NCBI RefSeq assembly: GCF_021245735.1
Contig: NZ_JAJISB010000019.1
Span: 1 to 36,234 of the forward strand
Reading direction: 5' to 3'
Length of the DNA stretch: 36,234 bases
Source of the DNA: Brevibacillus daliensis
GTDB taxonomy: Bacteria; Bacillota; Bacilli; Brevibacillales; Brevibacillaceae
Made by a program: the position numbers and the translations under genes
Shown here: positions 23,824-33,240 of the stretch, in pieces
How the letters are laid out: each line of letters opens with the position of its first letter
Numbering within the stretch: position 1 is the stretch's first letter
The notes under the pieces: generated by a model
What the model was told of the DNA's origin: nothing
The model's input: the letters and a program-made list of their open reading frames with translations, nothing else
Database searches by the model: none

Positions 23824-24588
23824 ATGAGCGATCGTTTAATTCAATCTGTGGCAAGATCACTTGATATCCTGGAACAGTTCAGTTTCACTCAGACCGAACT
23901 TAGCGTGAAAGAGATTAGTGAAGGTGTGAAATTATCAAAAAGCACTGTGCACGGACTAATCAAGACACTGTCCCAGCGCGGATATCTCGAACAAAACCAG
24001 GAAAATCAAAAATATAAATTAGGCTTACGATTATTCGAACTGGGAAATGTAGTTGCTGGCAACATGGAAATACGTCAGATAGCTGCCCCCATTATTGCCC
24101 AGTTAGGTGAAACACTTCAGGAAACGGTCCATCTTGTAATCAGAGATGGAAATCAAGCCGTGTATGTAGAAAAAAGAGATGGTCCAGGTTCCATTCGTAT
24201 GTATTCACAGTACGGAAAGCGGGCACCTCTTCATTGCACGGGGGTAGGGAAAGCTATCCTCGCTTTTTTGCCAGAGAAGGTTATGGAGCAAATTTTAATA
24301 GAGTCAGAAATGGTAGCGTTTACACCTAAAACCTTGACCGATCCAGAAAAAATCAAGGAAGAGTTATCAATTACTCGTGACAGGGGGTATGCCATCGATG
24401 ACGAAGAGATTGAATTGGGTCTCACATGTATTGCTGCTCCAATCTTTAATCATAAGAAAGAAGTGATAGCATCCATCAGCTGTGCCGGTCTCAAGTTTCG
24501 TTATCTGGAGGAAAGTCAGGAAATGAGACCACAACAAGTTATTCAAGCTGCGAAAGAAATTTCCCGACGTCTCGGATGGAAGGAATAG
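23824..24588 (+). CDS. IclR family transcriptional regulator
   Basis: 254 residues. Winged HTH at 1-65 (QSVARSLDILEQFSFTQTELSVKEISEGVKLSKSTVHGLIKTLSQRGYLEQ) and an IclR effector domain from about 75, with ETVHLVIRDGNQAVYVEKRDGPGSIRMYSQYGKRAPLHCTGVGKAILAFLP and RGYAIDDEEIELGLTCIAAPIF. These effector domains usually bind aromatic or keto-acid intermediates, and IclR proteins commonly activate or repress aromatic-catabolic operons lying next to them. GAGAGGGGAACTT precedes the ATG. It is 91 bp ahead of the MFS-led catabolic operon, which it probably controls. Confidence 0.92.
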   Translation: MSDRLIQSVARSLDILEQFSFTQTELSVKEISEGVKLSKSTVHGLIKTLSQRGYLEQNQENQKYKLGLRLFELGNVVAGNMEIRQIAAPIIAQLGETLQETVHLVIRDGNQAVYVEKRDGPGSIRMYSQYGKRAPLHCTGVGKAILAFLPEKVMEQILIESEMVAFTPKTLTDPEKIKEELSITRDRGYAIDDEEIELGLTCIAAPIFNHKKEVIASISCAGLKFRYLEESQEMRPQQVIQAAKEISRRLGWKE

Positions 24589-24679
24589 TAAAATGGCTAG
24601 ATGGATAAAGGAGGTGATCATTCTTACGTCATGTAATGGCTAACACGTTAATGCTAAGATACGGTGGAGGTTTGTAGCT

Positions 24680-26047
24680 ATGAAAACAGTTCGTGTTGCT
24701 GAAGTAATGGGAAATAGTAAATTCTCCGGATTTCATATGACAATTTTTTTCTGGTGTGCCTTTAGTATTATCTGCGATGGATATGACCTTAATATGTATG
24801 GTGTTGTTTTACCGACCTTGATGGCGGAATGGAGTCTCACTTCAGTTGAAGCAGGTGCGATGGGAAGTTACGCCTTATTTGGCATGATGGTGGGGGCTTT
24901 CCTGTTTGCTCCACTTGCAGATATGATAGGTAGAAAGAAAGTATTAATACTTTGTCTTACGTTGTTTAGTGCAGTAACCTTTTTAATTGCTTTCTCCCCT
25001 AATCCTACTGTTTTTTCTGTCCTGCGTTTTATTGCAGGTCTTGGACTTGGTGGATTGATGCCTAACGTAATCGCTATGATGACTGAATATTCACCTAAAT
25101 CAAAAAGAAATATTCTAGTTGCAACCATGTATTCCGGCTATGCAATAGGCGGTATTATTGCATCCTTAATCGGCATTTACTTGATTCCTACAATGGGTTG
25201 GAACTTGTTGTTTATACTCGGAGGTTTGCCTCTTTTAGCAATTCCAATCATGATTAAAAAAATGCCTGAATCTTTGAACTATTATGTACAAAAGGAAGAC
25301 TTCAAAACGTTGGCAGCTATTATGAACAAGGTAGATCCAACGGGAAATTATCATGAAACAGATCGTTACGTATTGGATAGCGAAACAGAGCAGCAGTCAA
25401 AAGAGACAGCTACAAAAATTCCGGTACAACGCTTATTTGAAGATAAACGCGCTCGAAGCACCTTTATGTTTTGGGTGTCATGCTTTAGCTGTCTCATCAT
25501 GGTGTACGGGTTAAATACGTGGCTACCAAAACTGATGATGCAAGCAGGCTATCCACTAGGTTCCAGTCTTACTTTTATGCTGGTACTTAACTTTGGTTCT
25601 ATTGTAGGCTCAGTGGTTGGAGGATGGCTGGCAGACAGAATTGGTGCTAAGAAAGTATTGCTGATGTTCTATGCACTAGGTGCTCTGTGCTTCATCCTTC
25701 TTGGTTTTAAAGCAGACACGCTCATCCTATATTTCTTAATTGCTATTGGTGGAGCTTGCTCCATTGGAACACAGAATCTTGCAAATCCATACATCGCAGA
25801 ATATTATCCGAAAAATATGCGTGCAACAGGCATAGGATGGTCACTAGGGATAGGCCGAATCGGAGGAATCCTTGGTCCGACATTGGTAGGTTATTTGGTT
25901 GCCATGAACTTGCCGTTTCAAATGAATTTCTTGGCATTTGCAATTCCATGCTTATTCGGTGCTTTGGCTATCTTTCTTGTCCAAGAGAAGTACTCAAGTT
26001 ATGACCGTTTAGTAGAAACCAAACAATTGAAGGAGAGTGTTTCATAA
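24680..26047 (+). CDS. MFS aromatic acid:H+ symporter (AAHS family)
   Basis: 455 residues, twelve-helix major facilitator. CDGYDLNMYGVVLPTLMAEW in helix 1 carries the D-G-Y/F-D motif of AAHS carriers (PcaK, BenK type). GSYALFGMMVGAFLFAPLADMIGRKKVL is the loop 2-3 motif, and GGWLADRIGAKKVL its repeat at loop 8-9. GGTGGAGG lies before the ATG. The stop codon overlaps the start of the dioxygenase gene (TAATG), so the carrier leads the operon. It probably imports 3-hydroxyanthranilate, anthranilate or a related aromatic acid; specificity is inferred from its neighbours. Confidence 0.92.
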   Translation: MKTVRVAEVMGNSKFSGFHMTIFFWCAFSIICDGYDLNMYGVVLPTLMAEWSLTSVEAGAMGSYALFGMMVGAFLFAPLADMIGRKKVLILCLTLFSAVTFLIAFSPNPTVFSVLRFIAGLGLGGLMPNVIAMMTEYSPKSKRNILVATMYSGYAIGGIIASLIGIYLIPTMGWNLLFILGGLPLLAIPIMIKKMPESLNYYVQKEDFKTLAAIMNKVDPTGNYHETDRYVLDSETEQQSKETATKIPVQRLFEDKRARSTFMFWVSCFSCLIMVYGLNTWLPKLMMQAGYPLGSSLTFMLVLNFGSIVGSVVGGWLADRIGAKKVLLMFYALGALCFILLGFKADTLILYFLIAIGGACSIGTQNLANPYIAEYYPKNMRATGIGWSLGIGRIGGILGPTLVGYLVAMNLPFQMNFLAFAIPCLFGALAIFLVQEKYSSYDRLVETKQLKESVS

Positions 26048-26586
26048 TGGGAAAAAGCTATTCGCCAATCAACTTAATGCAATTTATTGAGGACCACAAG
26101 CATGAGCTTAAACCACCTGTAAACAACAAGGTGCTATGGAAAGATGCTGAATTGATGTTCATGTTATTAGGTGGACCTAACAAACGTCGCGATTTCCATG
26201 TAGACCCATCTGAGGAGATCTTCTATCAGATCAAGGGTGATTGCTATGTAGAGATTATCAACAAGGAAGGCAAGCGTGAGGTAATCACGGTGAAGGAAGG
26301 CGAGATTTTCTTATTGCCTCCTAACGTGCCACACTCTCCGCATCGTGTTCCTGATACGATTGGAATCGTTATTGAAAGAAACCGTGCAGAAGGTGAATTG
26401 GAGCATTTCATCTGGGTGTGCGATGAATGTGATAAAGTCATGCATCGTAAAACCGTGCAATTGACCAATATTGAAGTTCAAGTAAAAGAAGCTATTGAAG
26501 AGTTCAATGGTAGTGAAGAATTCCGTACATGCAAACATTGTGGGCATGTAATGACTGAGAATGTGGAGGAATGGAAATGCGAGTAG
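26047..26586 (+). CDS. nbaC: 3-hydroxyanthranilate 3,4-dioxygenase
   Basis: 179 residues, a cupin extradiol dioxygenase that opens the ring of 3-hydroxyanthranilate to 2-amino-3-carboxymuconate semialdehyde (ACMS). Iron ligands His51, Glu57 and His96 are in FHVDPSEEIF and PHSPHR; substrate residues Arg47, Arg100 and Glu110 are also present. The C-terminus keeps the second, rubredoxin-like iron site of bacterial enzymes: Cys125-x2-Cys128 and Cys162-x2-Cys165. Its ATG overlaps the carrier's stop, and its 3' end overlaps the decarboxylase start, a sign of tight coupling. It is the ring-cleavage enzyme of the cluster and fixes the pathway identity. Confidence 0.95.
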   Translation: MGKSYSPINLMQFIEDHKHELKPPVNNKVLWKDAELMFMLLGGPNKRRDFHVDPSEEIFYQIKGDCYVEIINKEGKREVITVKEGEIFLLPPNVPHSPHRVPDTIGIVIERNRAEGELEHFIWVCDECDKVMHRKTVQLTNIEVQVKEAIEEFNGSEEFRTCKHCGHVMTENVEEWKCE

Positions 26587-27569
26587 ATTTTCATACGCAT
26601 ATCATTCCAGAGGATTTTCCTGATTTTACAGAAAAATTCGGTGGAGAACGCTGGCCAACCATGAACCGTACATGCGCGTGCGGAGCAAACATTATGGTGG
26701 CAGGCAAGGTGTTTCGCGAAGTAACGGACCAGGTATGGAGTCCGGAAAAACGCATTCAGGATATGGACCGAGAAGGTGTGGATATTCAGGTGCTTTCACC
26801 AATTCCTGTAACCTTCTCCTACTGGGCAGATACAGAGCCAGCTATGCTGATGTCAAAAATCCAGAATGATTTTATTGCAGAAACGGTACAAAAATACCCA
26901 GATCGTTTTATCGGTCTGGGGACCGTACCACTGCAAGATGTTGATGCAGCTATTCGTGAAATGGATCGGTGTATCAATGAACTAGGGCTAAAAGGGATTG
27001 AAATTGGCTCCAACGTAAATGGCGCTAATCTCGATGATCCAAGATTGATTCCATTTTTCGAGATGTGTGAAAAGTGGAGAGTCCCTCTCTTCATTCACCC
27101 GTGGGAAACGATGGGAAGAGATCGCCTTCCCAGGCATAATTTTATGTACACAATCGGTATGCCTAGTGAAACAGCGCTGGCTGCAGCAAGTCTTGTTAAT
27201 AGCGGATTAATGGAAAAATTCCCGAATCTGCAAGTCTGCTTTGCGCATGGAGGAGGCTCCTTCCCTTATATCCTGCCAAGACTGGATAAAGGCTGGGAAG
27301 TTTGGCCGCATTTGCGCCTGACAACCCATCCGCCAAGCTATTATGCTAAGAATTTTTATTTTGATTCGCTTGTTTATGATCCATTAAACATCAAGTATCT
27401 GATTGATCGCTTCGGTGCAGATAAAATCGTAGTTGGGTCTGATTATCCATTCCTACTACGAGAAATTCCACCTGGTGAGGTTATTGATAAGACTCCAGAT
27501 TTATCAGAGAAAGATCGGAAGCTCATTCTTGGTGAAAATGCGCTGAGATTCTTGAATTGTGAAAAGTAA
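26577..27569 (+). CDS. nbaD: 2-amino-3-carboxymuconate-6-semialdehyde decarboxylase (ACMSD)
   Basis: 330 residues, amidohydrolase superfamily. Zinc ligands are seen in VDFHTHIIP (His6, His8), in FIHPWE and in VGSDYPF (Asp near 290); CFAHGGGSFPYILPRLDKGW is typical of ACMSD. The enzyme removes the carboxyl of ACMS, giving 2-aminomuconate semialdehyde and keeping it from cyclising to quinolinate. The second of two close ATGs is used because GGAGG is 7 nt from it and only 1 nt from the first. It overlaps the dioxygenase gene by 10 bases, so the unstable ACMS is made and removed by co-translated enzymes. Confidence 0.94.
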   Translation: MRVDFHTHIIPEDFPDFTEKFGGERWPTMNRTCACGANIMVAGKVFREVTDQVWSPEKRIQDMDREGVDIQVLSPIPVTFSYWADTEPAMLMSKIQNDFIAETVQKYPDRFIGLGTVPLQDVDAAIREMDRCINELGLKGIEIGSNVNGANLDDPRLIPFFEMCEKWRVPLFIHPWETMGRDRLPRHNFMYTIGMPSETALAAASLVNSGLMEKFPNLQVCFAHGGGSFPYILPRLDKGWEVWPHLRLTTHPPSYYAKNFYFDSLVYDPLNIKYLIDRFGADKIVVGSDYPFLLREIPPGEVIDKTPDLSEKDRKLILGENALRFLNCEK

Positions 27570-27625
27570 TAGTTGTACCCGAGATAAGGTATAAAGACTC
27601 GTAAAGAGAGGGGCAAAACAGAAAA

Positions 27626-28084
27626 ATGGCAGAAAAAATTATGACTCCGGAAGAAAAAATAGAGAGCTTAGGCTTACAGCTAACTGAGCCACGTAAGGCT
27701 GTCGGAAACTATGTTGCTTGCGTACAAACGGGCAATCTACTGTTCACGGCAGGACAGGGTGTGGATCAATACCGTGGCAAGGTTGGAGAAGATTTCGACG
27801 TTGAAGAAGGCTATTTGGCTGCAAGACAATCCATGTTGAATTTGTTAAGTGCGGTTAAAGGGGAATTGGGAGAATTAAGCCGTGTGAAGCGAGTGGTTAA
27901 AATCCTTGGCTTCGTAAACTGCACCCCTGATTTTACCGATCAGCCAAAAGTAATGAACGGTGCTTCTGACCTGTTGGTAGAGGTATTCGGAGAAAAAGGC
28001 AAGCACGGTAGATCAGCAGTAGGCATGCAACAATTACCGGGTAATACTGCTGTAGAAATCGAGATGATTCTGGAAATCGAATAG
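27626..28084 (+). CDS. nbaF: Rid (YjgF/YER057c) family protein, probable 2-aminomuconate deaminase
   Basis: 152 residues of the Rid family: NYVACVQTGNLLFTAGQG (strand with the oxyanion region), DVEEGYLAARQSMLNLLSAVKGELG, VKRVVKILGFVNCTPDFTDQPKVMNGASDLLVEVFGEKGKHGRSAVGMQQLPGNTAVEIEMILEI, with the family Arg in HGRSAVG. In Pseudomonas aminophenol and 2-nitrobenzoate pathways the 2-aminomuconate deaminase is a Rid protein of this kind, and this gene lies exactly between ACMSD and the dehydrogenase. It would convert 2-aminomuconate to 4-oxalocrotonate plus ammonia. The reaction is inferred from context; the family is certain. Its GAGGGG site is about 12 nt from the ATG, a long spacing. Confidence 0.85.
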   Translation: MAEKIMTPEEKIESLGLQLTEPRKAVGNYVACVQTGNLLFTAGQGVDQYRGKVGEDFDVEEGYLAARQSMLNLLSAVKGELGELSRVKRVVKILGFVNCTPDFTDQPKVMNGASDLLVEVFGEKGKHGRSAVGMQQLPGNTAVEIEMILEIE

Positions 28085-28099
28085 AGGGGCGGTAGGTGT

Positions 28100-29569
28100 A
28101 TGAGTGATCAGTTGTTAGATAAAAAAGTTAACGTTCAGGACGCGCGTCTTTTTATTAATGGAGAATATGTAGATGCATTGTCAGGTCAGACGTTTGAAAC
28201 AAGTAACCCTGCTACGAATCGTCCTTTGGCACGGGTAGCTAACGCTTCTGAAGAAGATGTAAACCGAGCGGTTGAAGTAGCGCAGCGCACATTTGAGAGT
28301 GGTGTCTGGAGTGAAATGCCTGTTGAAGAACGTTCTCGGATATTGTGCAGAATGTCTGATCTGATAATGGAACGTGCAGATGAAATTGCTCTGGTTGAAA
28401 CGTTGGATGTAGGTAAACCAATCAATGAGAGCAGAGGCTTTGATATTCCTCGTGCGGCACAAAATCTTCGCTTTTTTGCAGAGATGGCGAAGTATGTTCA
28501 CGCTGAGCACTACGAAATGGGACGTTTCTCTTCGTACAGCACCTATGCACCTGCAGGGGTGACAAGCCTGATTATTCCGTGGAACCTGCCATTCATGCAG
28601 ATGACTTGGAAAGCATCGGCTGCACTTGCCGCAGGTAATACGGTATTGGTAAAACCAGCTTCTTATACACCGCTAAGTGCTGTAATGCTGGGAGATATCG
28701 CTAATGAAGCAGGTCTTCCGCCAGGGGTTCTCAATATTGTGACAGGTCCGGGTGGAACAGTGGGAACAGCAATGACGACTCATCCGAATGTACGCAGAAT
28801 TTCATTCGTTGGTGAGACGACTACTGGTAAAACCGTTATGCAAAATGCAGCTTCCCAACTGATCCCTGTCTCTCTTGAGCTAGGCGGAAAATCAGCAAAC
28901 ATCGTATTTGAAGATGCTGATCTGGAAGAAGCAGTAAAAGGCTCCATTGAGGCGATTTATCGTAACCAAGGTGAAATTTGTCTAGCTGGCTCCCGTTTAT
29001 TGGTTCAGGAGAGCATATATGATCGTTTCCTGGAAATGTTCGTAGAAGCTGCGTCCAAGATTAAAGTGGGAGATCCGTTAAATGAAGAGACTGAGATGGG
29101 TGCGCTCGTATCCAAAGGTCACTTGAACACGGTTGATGAATATGTACAAATCGGTTTGCAAGAAGGGGCTAAGCTAGGGTTTGGAGGTAAACGCCTGACT
29201 GAGCTTGGAGAAGGAAACTATTATACTCCAACCGTCTTGTACGATGTGGATAATAAAATGCGTGTGGCACAGGAAGAGATTTTTGGACCAGTAGTAGTAG
29301 TCATTCCGTTCAAGACAGAAGAGGATGCGATTCGCATTGCTAACGATTCTATCTACGGTCTGGCTGGGGTGGTCTGGACGAATGACCTGCGACGAGCTCA
29401 TCGTGTAGCGAACCGTGTTCAATCCGGATTACTGTGGGTGAACTGCTGGTATGTACGTGATCTGCGTACTCCGTTTGGTGGTTCCAAAGCAAGTGGTATT
29501 GGACGTGAAGGCGGACGACACAGTTTTGATTTCTATACAGAAGCTAAGACGATTACGATGAAGCGATAG
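28100..29569 (+). CDS. nbaE: 2-aminomuconate 6-semialdehyde dehydrogenase (ALDH family)
   Basis: 489 residues, NAD-dependent aldehyde dehydrogenase. PWNLPFMQMTWKASAALAAGNTVLVKPA (160-186, with Asn162), the FVGETTTGK nucleotide loop, Glu260 in SLELGGKSANIV and catalytic Cys294 in NQGEICLAGSRL are all present; EEIFGPVVVVIPF follows. PW-N is kept as in Pseudomonas aminomuconate semialdehyde dehydrogenase, and position between ACMSD/Rid and the hydratase supports the substrate 2-aminomuconate (or 2-hydroxymuconate) semialdehyde. It starts 15 bp after the Rid gene. A different semialdehyde cannot be excluded from sequence alone. Confidence 0.92.
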   Translation: MSDQLLDKKVNVQDARLFINGEYVDALSGQTFETSNPATNRPLARVANASEEDVNRAVEVAQRTFESGVWSEMPVEERSRILCRMSDLIMERADEIALVETLDVGKPINESRGFDIPRAAQNLRFFAEMAKYVHAEHYEMGRFSSYSTYAPAGVTSLIIPWNLPFMQMTWKASAALAAGNTVLVKPASYTPLSAVMLGDIANEAGLPPGVLNIVTGPGGTVGTAMTTHPNVRRISFVGETTTGKTVMQNAASQLIPVSLELGGKSANIVFEDADLEEAVKGSIEAIYRNQGEICLAGSRLLVQESIYDRFLEMFVEAASKIKVGDPLNEETEMGALVSKGHLNTVDEYVQIGLQEGAKLGFGGKRLTELGEGNYYTPTVLYDVDNKMRVAQEEIFGPVVVVIPFKTEEDAIRIANDSIYGLAGVVWTNDLRRAHRVANRVQSGLLWVNCWYVRDLRTPFGGSKASGIGREGGRHSFDFYTEAKTITMKR

Positions 29570-29675
29570 GTAGCCATTTGAACTTCCAGCGTTTCGTTAT
29601 AGATAGAGATATTTTTAGACATTGGATAGTTTGATGGATAGAGAGAACGCATGATGAATTTCGGGAGGGAGAACG

Positions 29676-30455
29676 ATGAGCAATTTAATAGAAGAAATCG
29701 CAACAGAATTACTAGAAGCAGAAGAGAGTAAACAAGCAATTTTGCCGCTTACAGGTAGATATGAAGAGCTAACAGTAGAAGACTCTTATGCCATTCAGTT
29801 ACATGTGATTGAACAGAAGTTAAAATCGGGACGTACGATTATCGGTAAGAAGGTAGGGTTAACCAGCAAGGCCATGCAACAAATGTTGGGTGTAAACGAG
29901 CCGGATTATGGACATTTGCTAGATGATATGAAGGTGGAGGATTCACAGACAGTTTCTGTGGATCGTTTCCTTTCACCAAGGGTGGAAGCTGAAATCGGTT
30001 TTGTCCTGAAGGATGATCTGGTCGGACCAAACGTTACTTTTTTAGATGTACTGATGGCTACTGATTATGTACTGCCTACCATTGAAATTATCGACAGCCG
30101 CATTGCCGATTGGAAAATAAAATTGGTAGATACCGTAGCAGACAACGGCTCATCTGCAATGGTTGTTGTGGGAGATAAAAAGACATCGATTGCCGGCTTA
30201 GATTTACGTACGGTAGGGATGAATTTCTTTAAAAATGGACAGCAAATTGCAACAGGTGCGGGTGCAGCAGCATTGGGGCATCCAGCTCATGCCGTTGCGT
30301 GGCTTGCTAATAAACTACACGAGTTCGGTATTACGCTAAAAGCAGGAGAAATCATTCTTCCGGGTGCTTTATCCAAAGCGGAAGATGTATGTAGTGGTGA
30401 TACAATCACAGCTGATTTCGGAGTATTGGGAACCGTTTCTGTAGAATTTAAATAA
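29676..30455 (+). CDS. mhpD: 2-oxopent-4-enoate hydratase
   Basis: 259 residues of the fumarylacetoacetate hydrolase-like hydratase/decarboxylase family. [29 protein letters not shown], then [15 protein letters not shown] (metal ligand Glu pair), [31 protein letters not shown] and [14 protein letters not shown] follow E. coli MhpD closely, including the PDYG segment that distinguishes hydratases from the paralogous decarboxylase encoded at 32400. It adds water to 2-oxopent-4-enoate to give 4-hydroxy-2-oxovalerate. GGGAGGGAG precedes the ATG; a 106-bp gap before it is the largest inside the operon but shows no clear promoter or terminator. Confidence 0.9.
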   Translation: MSNLIEEIATELLEAEESKQAILPLTGRYEELTVEDSYAIQLHVIEQKLKSGRTIIGKKVGLTSKAMQQMLGVNEPDYGHLLDDMKVEDSQTVSVDRFLSPRVEAEIGFVLKDDLVGPNVTFLDVLMATDYVLPTIEIIDSRIADWKIKLVDTVADNGSSAMVVVGDKKTSIAGLDLRTVGMNFFKNGQQIATGAGAAALGHPAHAVAWLANKLHEFGITLKAGEIILPGALSKAEDVCSGDTITADFGVLGTVSVEFK

Positions 30456-30468
30456 AGGAGGGAACCAG

Positions 30469-31356
30469 GTGGGTAAGGTAAAAGCTGCCATCATCGGATC
30501 AGGAAATATTGGTACTGACCTGATGTATAAAATGCTACGAAGCGATGTACTGGAATTAACAACGTTGATCGGAATCGACCCTGAATCAGATGGCTTGCGT
30601 CGGGCAAAAGAATTGGGGATCGGGACATCTGCGGATGGTATCGATGCGATCGTAAAAAATCCGGAGATCGCAGACATCGTATTTGACGCTACATCTGCCA
30701 AAACACATGTACGTCATGCTAAAGTGCTGCGTGAATTGGGCAAAATCGCAGTTGACTTGACACCAGCAGCACGTGGGCCTTTTGTAAGCCCTGCAATTCA
30801 GTCTGATATTTCTCTTGATGTAGATAACGTGAATATGATTACCTGTGGTGGGCAGGCAACGATTCCTATCGTTTATGCCATAAATGAAGTAGCTGACGTT
30901 CGTTATGCCGAAATCGTAGCGACAATTTCCAGTAAAAGTGCAGGTCCAGGTACACGAGCAAATATTGATGAGTTTACCATTACAACTAAAAGAGGTCTTG
31001 AGATCGTGGGTGGAGCAGATCGAGGCAAAGCTCTGATTATTCTAAATCCTGCTGAACCTCCTATCTTAATGAGAGACACTGTTTACTGTGAAGTGAAGCA
31101 AATGGACGAGGAAAAAATCCGACAGGCAATCACCGACATGGTAGAAACGGTGCGTCAATATGTTCCTGGCTATCGTTTGAAGCAAGAACCAATGTTTGAA
31201 GAGAATAAAGTAACGGTTTTCCTTGAAGTTGAAGGCGCTGGAGATTATTTCCCTGCTTATGCTGGTAATCTGGATATCATGACGGCGGCTGCCCTTCGTG
31301 TAGGAGAGAACTATGCGGTGCGATTGAAGGAGGGCAAGTATGAAACGCAACAGTGA
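30469..31356 (+). CDS. mhpF: Acetaldehyde dehydrogenase (acetylating)
   Basis: 295 residues, MhpF/DmpF type. The Rossmann motif [31 protein letters not shown], catalytic Cys in [17 protein letters not shown] and [11 protein letters not shown] are hallmarks. It turns acetaldehyde, CoA and NAD+ into acetyl-CoA and NADH, normally as a channelling complex with the aldolase encoded next. GTG start with GGAGGGAACCAG upstream. Its 3' end overlaps the aldolase start by 17 bases, consistent with assembly of the two subunits from one coupled message. Confidence 0.94.
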   Translation: MGKVKAAIIGSGNIGTDLMYKMLRSDVLELTTLIGIDPESDGLRRAKELGIGTSADGIDAIVKNPEIADIVFDATSAKTHVRHAKVLRELGKIAVDLTPAARGPFVSPAIQSDISLDVDNVNMITCGGQATIPIVYAINEVADVRYAEIVATISSKSAGPGTRANIDEFTITTKRGLEIVGGADRGKALIILNPAEPPILMRDTVYCEVKQMDEEKIRQAITDMVETVRQYVPGYRLKQEPMFEENKVTVFLEVEGAGDYFPAYAGNLDIMTAAALRVGENYAVRLKEGKYETQQ

Positions 31357-32356
31357 TAAACTAATCAAAATCACAGAGGTCTGTCTTCGAGACGGTAGCC
31401 ATGCGATTGCACACCAGTTTACGGAGGAGCATGTGCGTTCCGTGTCGCGTGCGCTGGATCAGGCAGGCATGCATTATATTGAAGTAAGTCATGGCGACGG
31501 TCTAGGTGGTTCAACCTTGCAATATGGACGTTCTCTGACAGATGAAATGAAGTTAATTGAAGCCGCCGTTGAAGAATGTAAACAAGCAACGGTTGCCGTA
31601 CTGCTTATCCCTGGTATCGGTACAGTAGATGAGTTGAAACAAGCAAAAAACCTCGGAGCAGGTCTCGTGCGAGTGGCGACGCATGTTACGGAGGCAGATG
31701 TTTCTGCTCAGCATATTTCCCTAGCGCGTGAATTGGGCATGGAGTCTCTCGGTTTTCTCATGATGGCACATTCGGCGCCTGTGGAAAAACTGGTGGAACA
31801 AGCCAAATTAATGGAAAGCTATGGAGCAGAAGCGGTCTATATAACCGATTCCGCGGGAGCGCTTTTGCCAGATCAGGTACGGGAACGTGTTCGTGCCCTG
31901 CGTCAATCTCTGGATATTGAGATTGGATTCCATGCGCATAACAATCTGTCACTTGCTGTAGCCAATACACTGGTTGCAATTGAAGAAGGTGCGACTCGCA
32001 TCGATGGTAGTGTTCGCTGTCTAGGGGCAGGTGCCGGAAATGCGCAGACCGAAGTATTGGTCAGCGTGTTGGATCGCATGGGTGTTAACGTGGGCATTGA
32101 TATTTATAAAATGATGGATTTGGCTGAGGATATTGTGGCACCGATCCTGCACAGACCTCAGGAAATTAACAAAGGAAGTCTGGTTCTAGGCTATGCAGGT
32201 GTATATTCCAGTTTCTTGTTACATGCTGAGCGTGCAGGAAAACGTTTTGGTATTGATCCACGCGATATTTTGATAGAGTTGGGCAGAAGAAAAGCTGTGG
32301 GTGGACAAGAAGATATGATTTTGGATGTGGCTGCTGAACTGGCGGGAAGCAGATAA
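31340..32356 (+). CDS. mhpE: 4-hydroxy-2-oxovalerate aldolase
   Basis: 338 residues, DRE-TIM/HMGL-like aldolase of the DmpG/MhpE group. [18 protein letters not shown] (catalytic Arg-Asp pair), [29 protein letters not shown] and the metal-binding [15 protein letters not shown] are present, followed by a C-terminal communication domain contacting the dehydrogenase. It splits 4-hydroxy-2-oxovalerate into pyruvate and acetaldehyde. The start overlaps the preceding gene, and AAGGAGGGC lies 6 nt upstream of the ATG. Confidence 0.95.
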   Translation: MKRNSDKLIKITEVCLRDGSHAIAHQFTEEHVRSVSRALDQAGMHYIEVSHGDGLGGSTLQYGRSLTDEMKLIEAAVEECKQATVAVLLIPGIGTVDELKQAKNLGAGLVRVATHVTEADVSAQHISLARELGMESLGFLMMAHSAPVEKLVEQAKLMESYGAEAVYITDSAGALLPDQVRERVRALRQSLDIEIGFHAHNNLSLAVANTLVAIEEGATRIDGSVRCLGAGAGNAQTEVLVSVLDRMGVNVGIDIYKMMDLAEDIVAPILHRPQEINKGSLVLGYAGVYSSFLLHAERAGKRFGIDPRDILIELGRRKAVGGQEDMILDVAAELAGSR

Positions 32357-32399
32357 TACGATTTTTATAGATCAGACAGGGAACAGGAGGCAGATTTAC

Positions 32400-33188
32400 A
32401 TGAGCATCACACAGGATATGGCGCAGGATATCGTTACCTATCTATATGAAGCAGAAAAAGAGTGCAAGGAAGTCACCAAGGTCACAGATCGTTATCCCGA
32501 TCTACAAATCGAGGAAGCATACAACTTGCAGGACCAATTAATTGAACGTAAAATCCAGGATGGCAACCGTCGCATTGGGATTAAGCTAGGGCTAACCAGC
32601 GAGGCAAAACAGAAAATGATGGGTGTCCATGAAGCAATTTATGGAACGCTATTACATGACATGTTAGCTTATGAATGGGAACCAATCGATTGCTCACAGT
32701 TAATCCATCCAAAAGCTGAACCAGAAATTGCGTTCTTCATGGCGGAAGATTTACAAGGCACCAATGTAACAGCAGAAGATGTACTGCAAGCTACACAATT
32801 TGTAGCCGCAGCTATTGAGATTATTGACAGCCGTTATGAGAATTTTCGTTTTACATTAACAGATGTAGTTGCAGATAACTGCTCTTCGGCTCGTTTTGTC
32901 ATTGGTAGTAAAATGGTTTCCCCACAAGAGTTGAACTTGGTTACAGAAGGTATGGTCATGAGCAAAAACGGTGAAATAGCAGCAACAGGAACAGGCGCGG
33001 CAGTCTTGGGTAATCCAGCTACTGCAGTAGCCTGGGCTGTTAACAAGCTGGGCGAGCGTGGCGCAGGACTGAAAAAAGGTGATATTGTTCTCGCCGGGGC
33101 AATGTCGGAGGCAATTGCAATTGGTCCTGGCGATCATGTCCTTGTCCAATTTGACGGCTTGGGTAGTGTTTCATTGACCGGTAAATAA
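32400..33188 (+). CDS. dmpH: 4-oxalocrotonate decarboxylase (2-oxo-3-hexenedioate decarboxylase)
   Basis: 262 residues, paralogue of the hydratase at 29676. GIKLGLTSEAKQKMMGVHEAIYGTLLHDM, HPKAEPEIAFFMAEDL, AAAIEIIDSRYENFRFTLTDVVADNCSSARFVIGS and LGNPATAVAWAVNKLGE match XylI/DmpH-type decarboxylases; the AIYG segment and CSSARFV replace PDYG and GSSAMVV of the hydratase. It decarboxylates 2-oxo-3-hexenedioate to 2-oxopent-4-enoate, usually in complex with the hydratase. AGGAGG before this ATG fixes the start; 25 codons further upstream in frame are spurious and overlap the aldolase gene. Confidence 0.9.
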   Translation: MSITQDMAQDIVTYLYEAEKECKEVTKVTDRYPDLQIEEAYNLQDQLIERKIQDGNRRIGIKLGLTSEAKQKMMGVHEAIYGTLLHDMLAYEWEPIDCSQLIHPKAEPEIAFFMAEDLQGTNVTAEDVLQATQFVAAAIEIIDSRYENFRFTLTDVVADNCSSARFVIGSKMVSPQELNLVTEGMVMSKNGEIAATGTGAAVLGNPATAVAWAVNKLGERGAGLKKGDIVLAGAMSEAIAIGPGDHVLVQFDGLGSVSLTGK

Positions 33189-33240
33189 AAGAGGACGATA
33201 TTCTTACATTTGCTAGTCGATAGTAGGGGAGGCAATCAGC

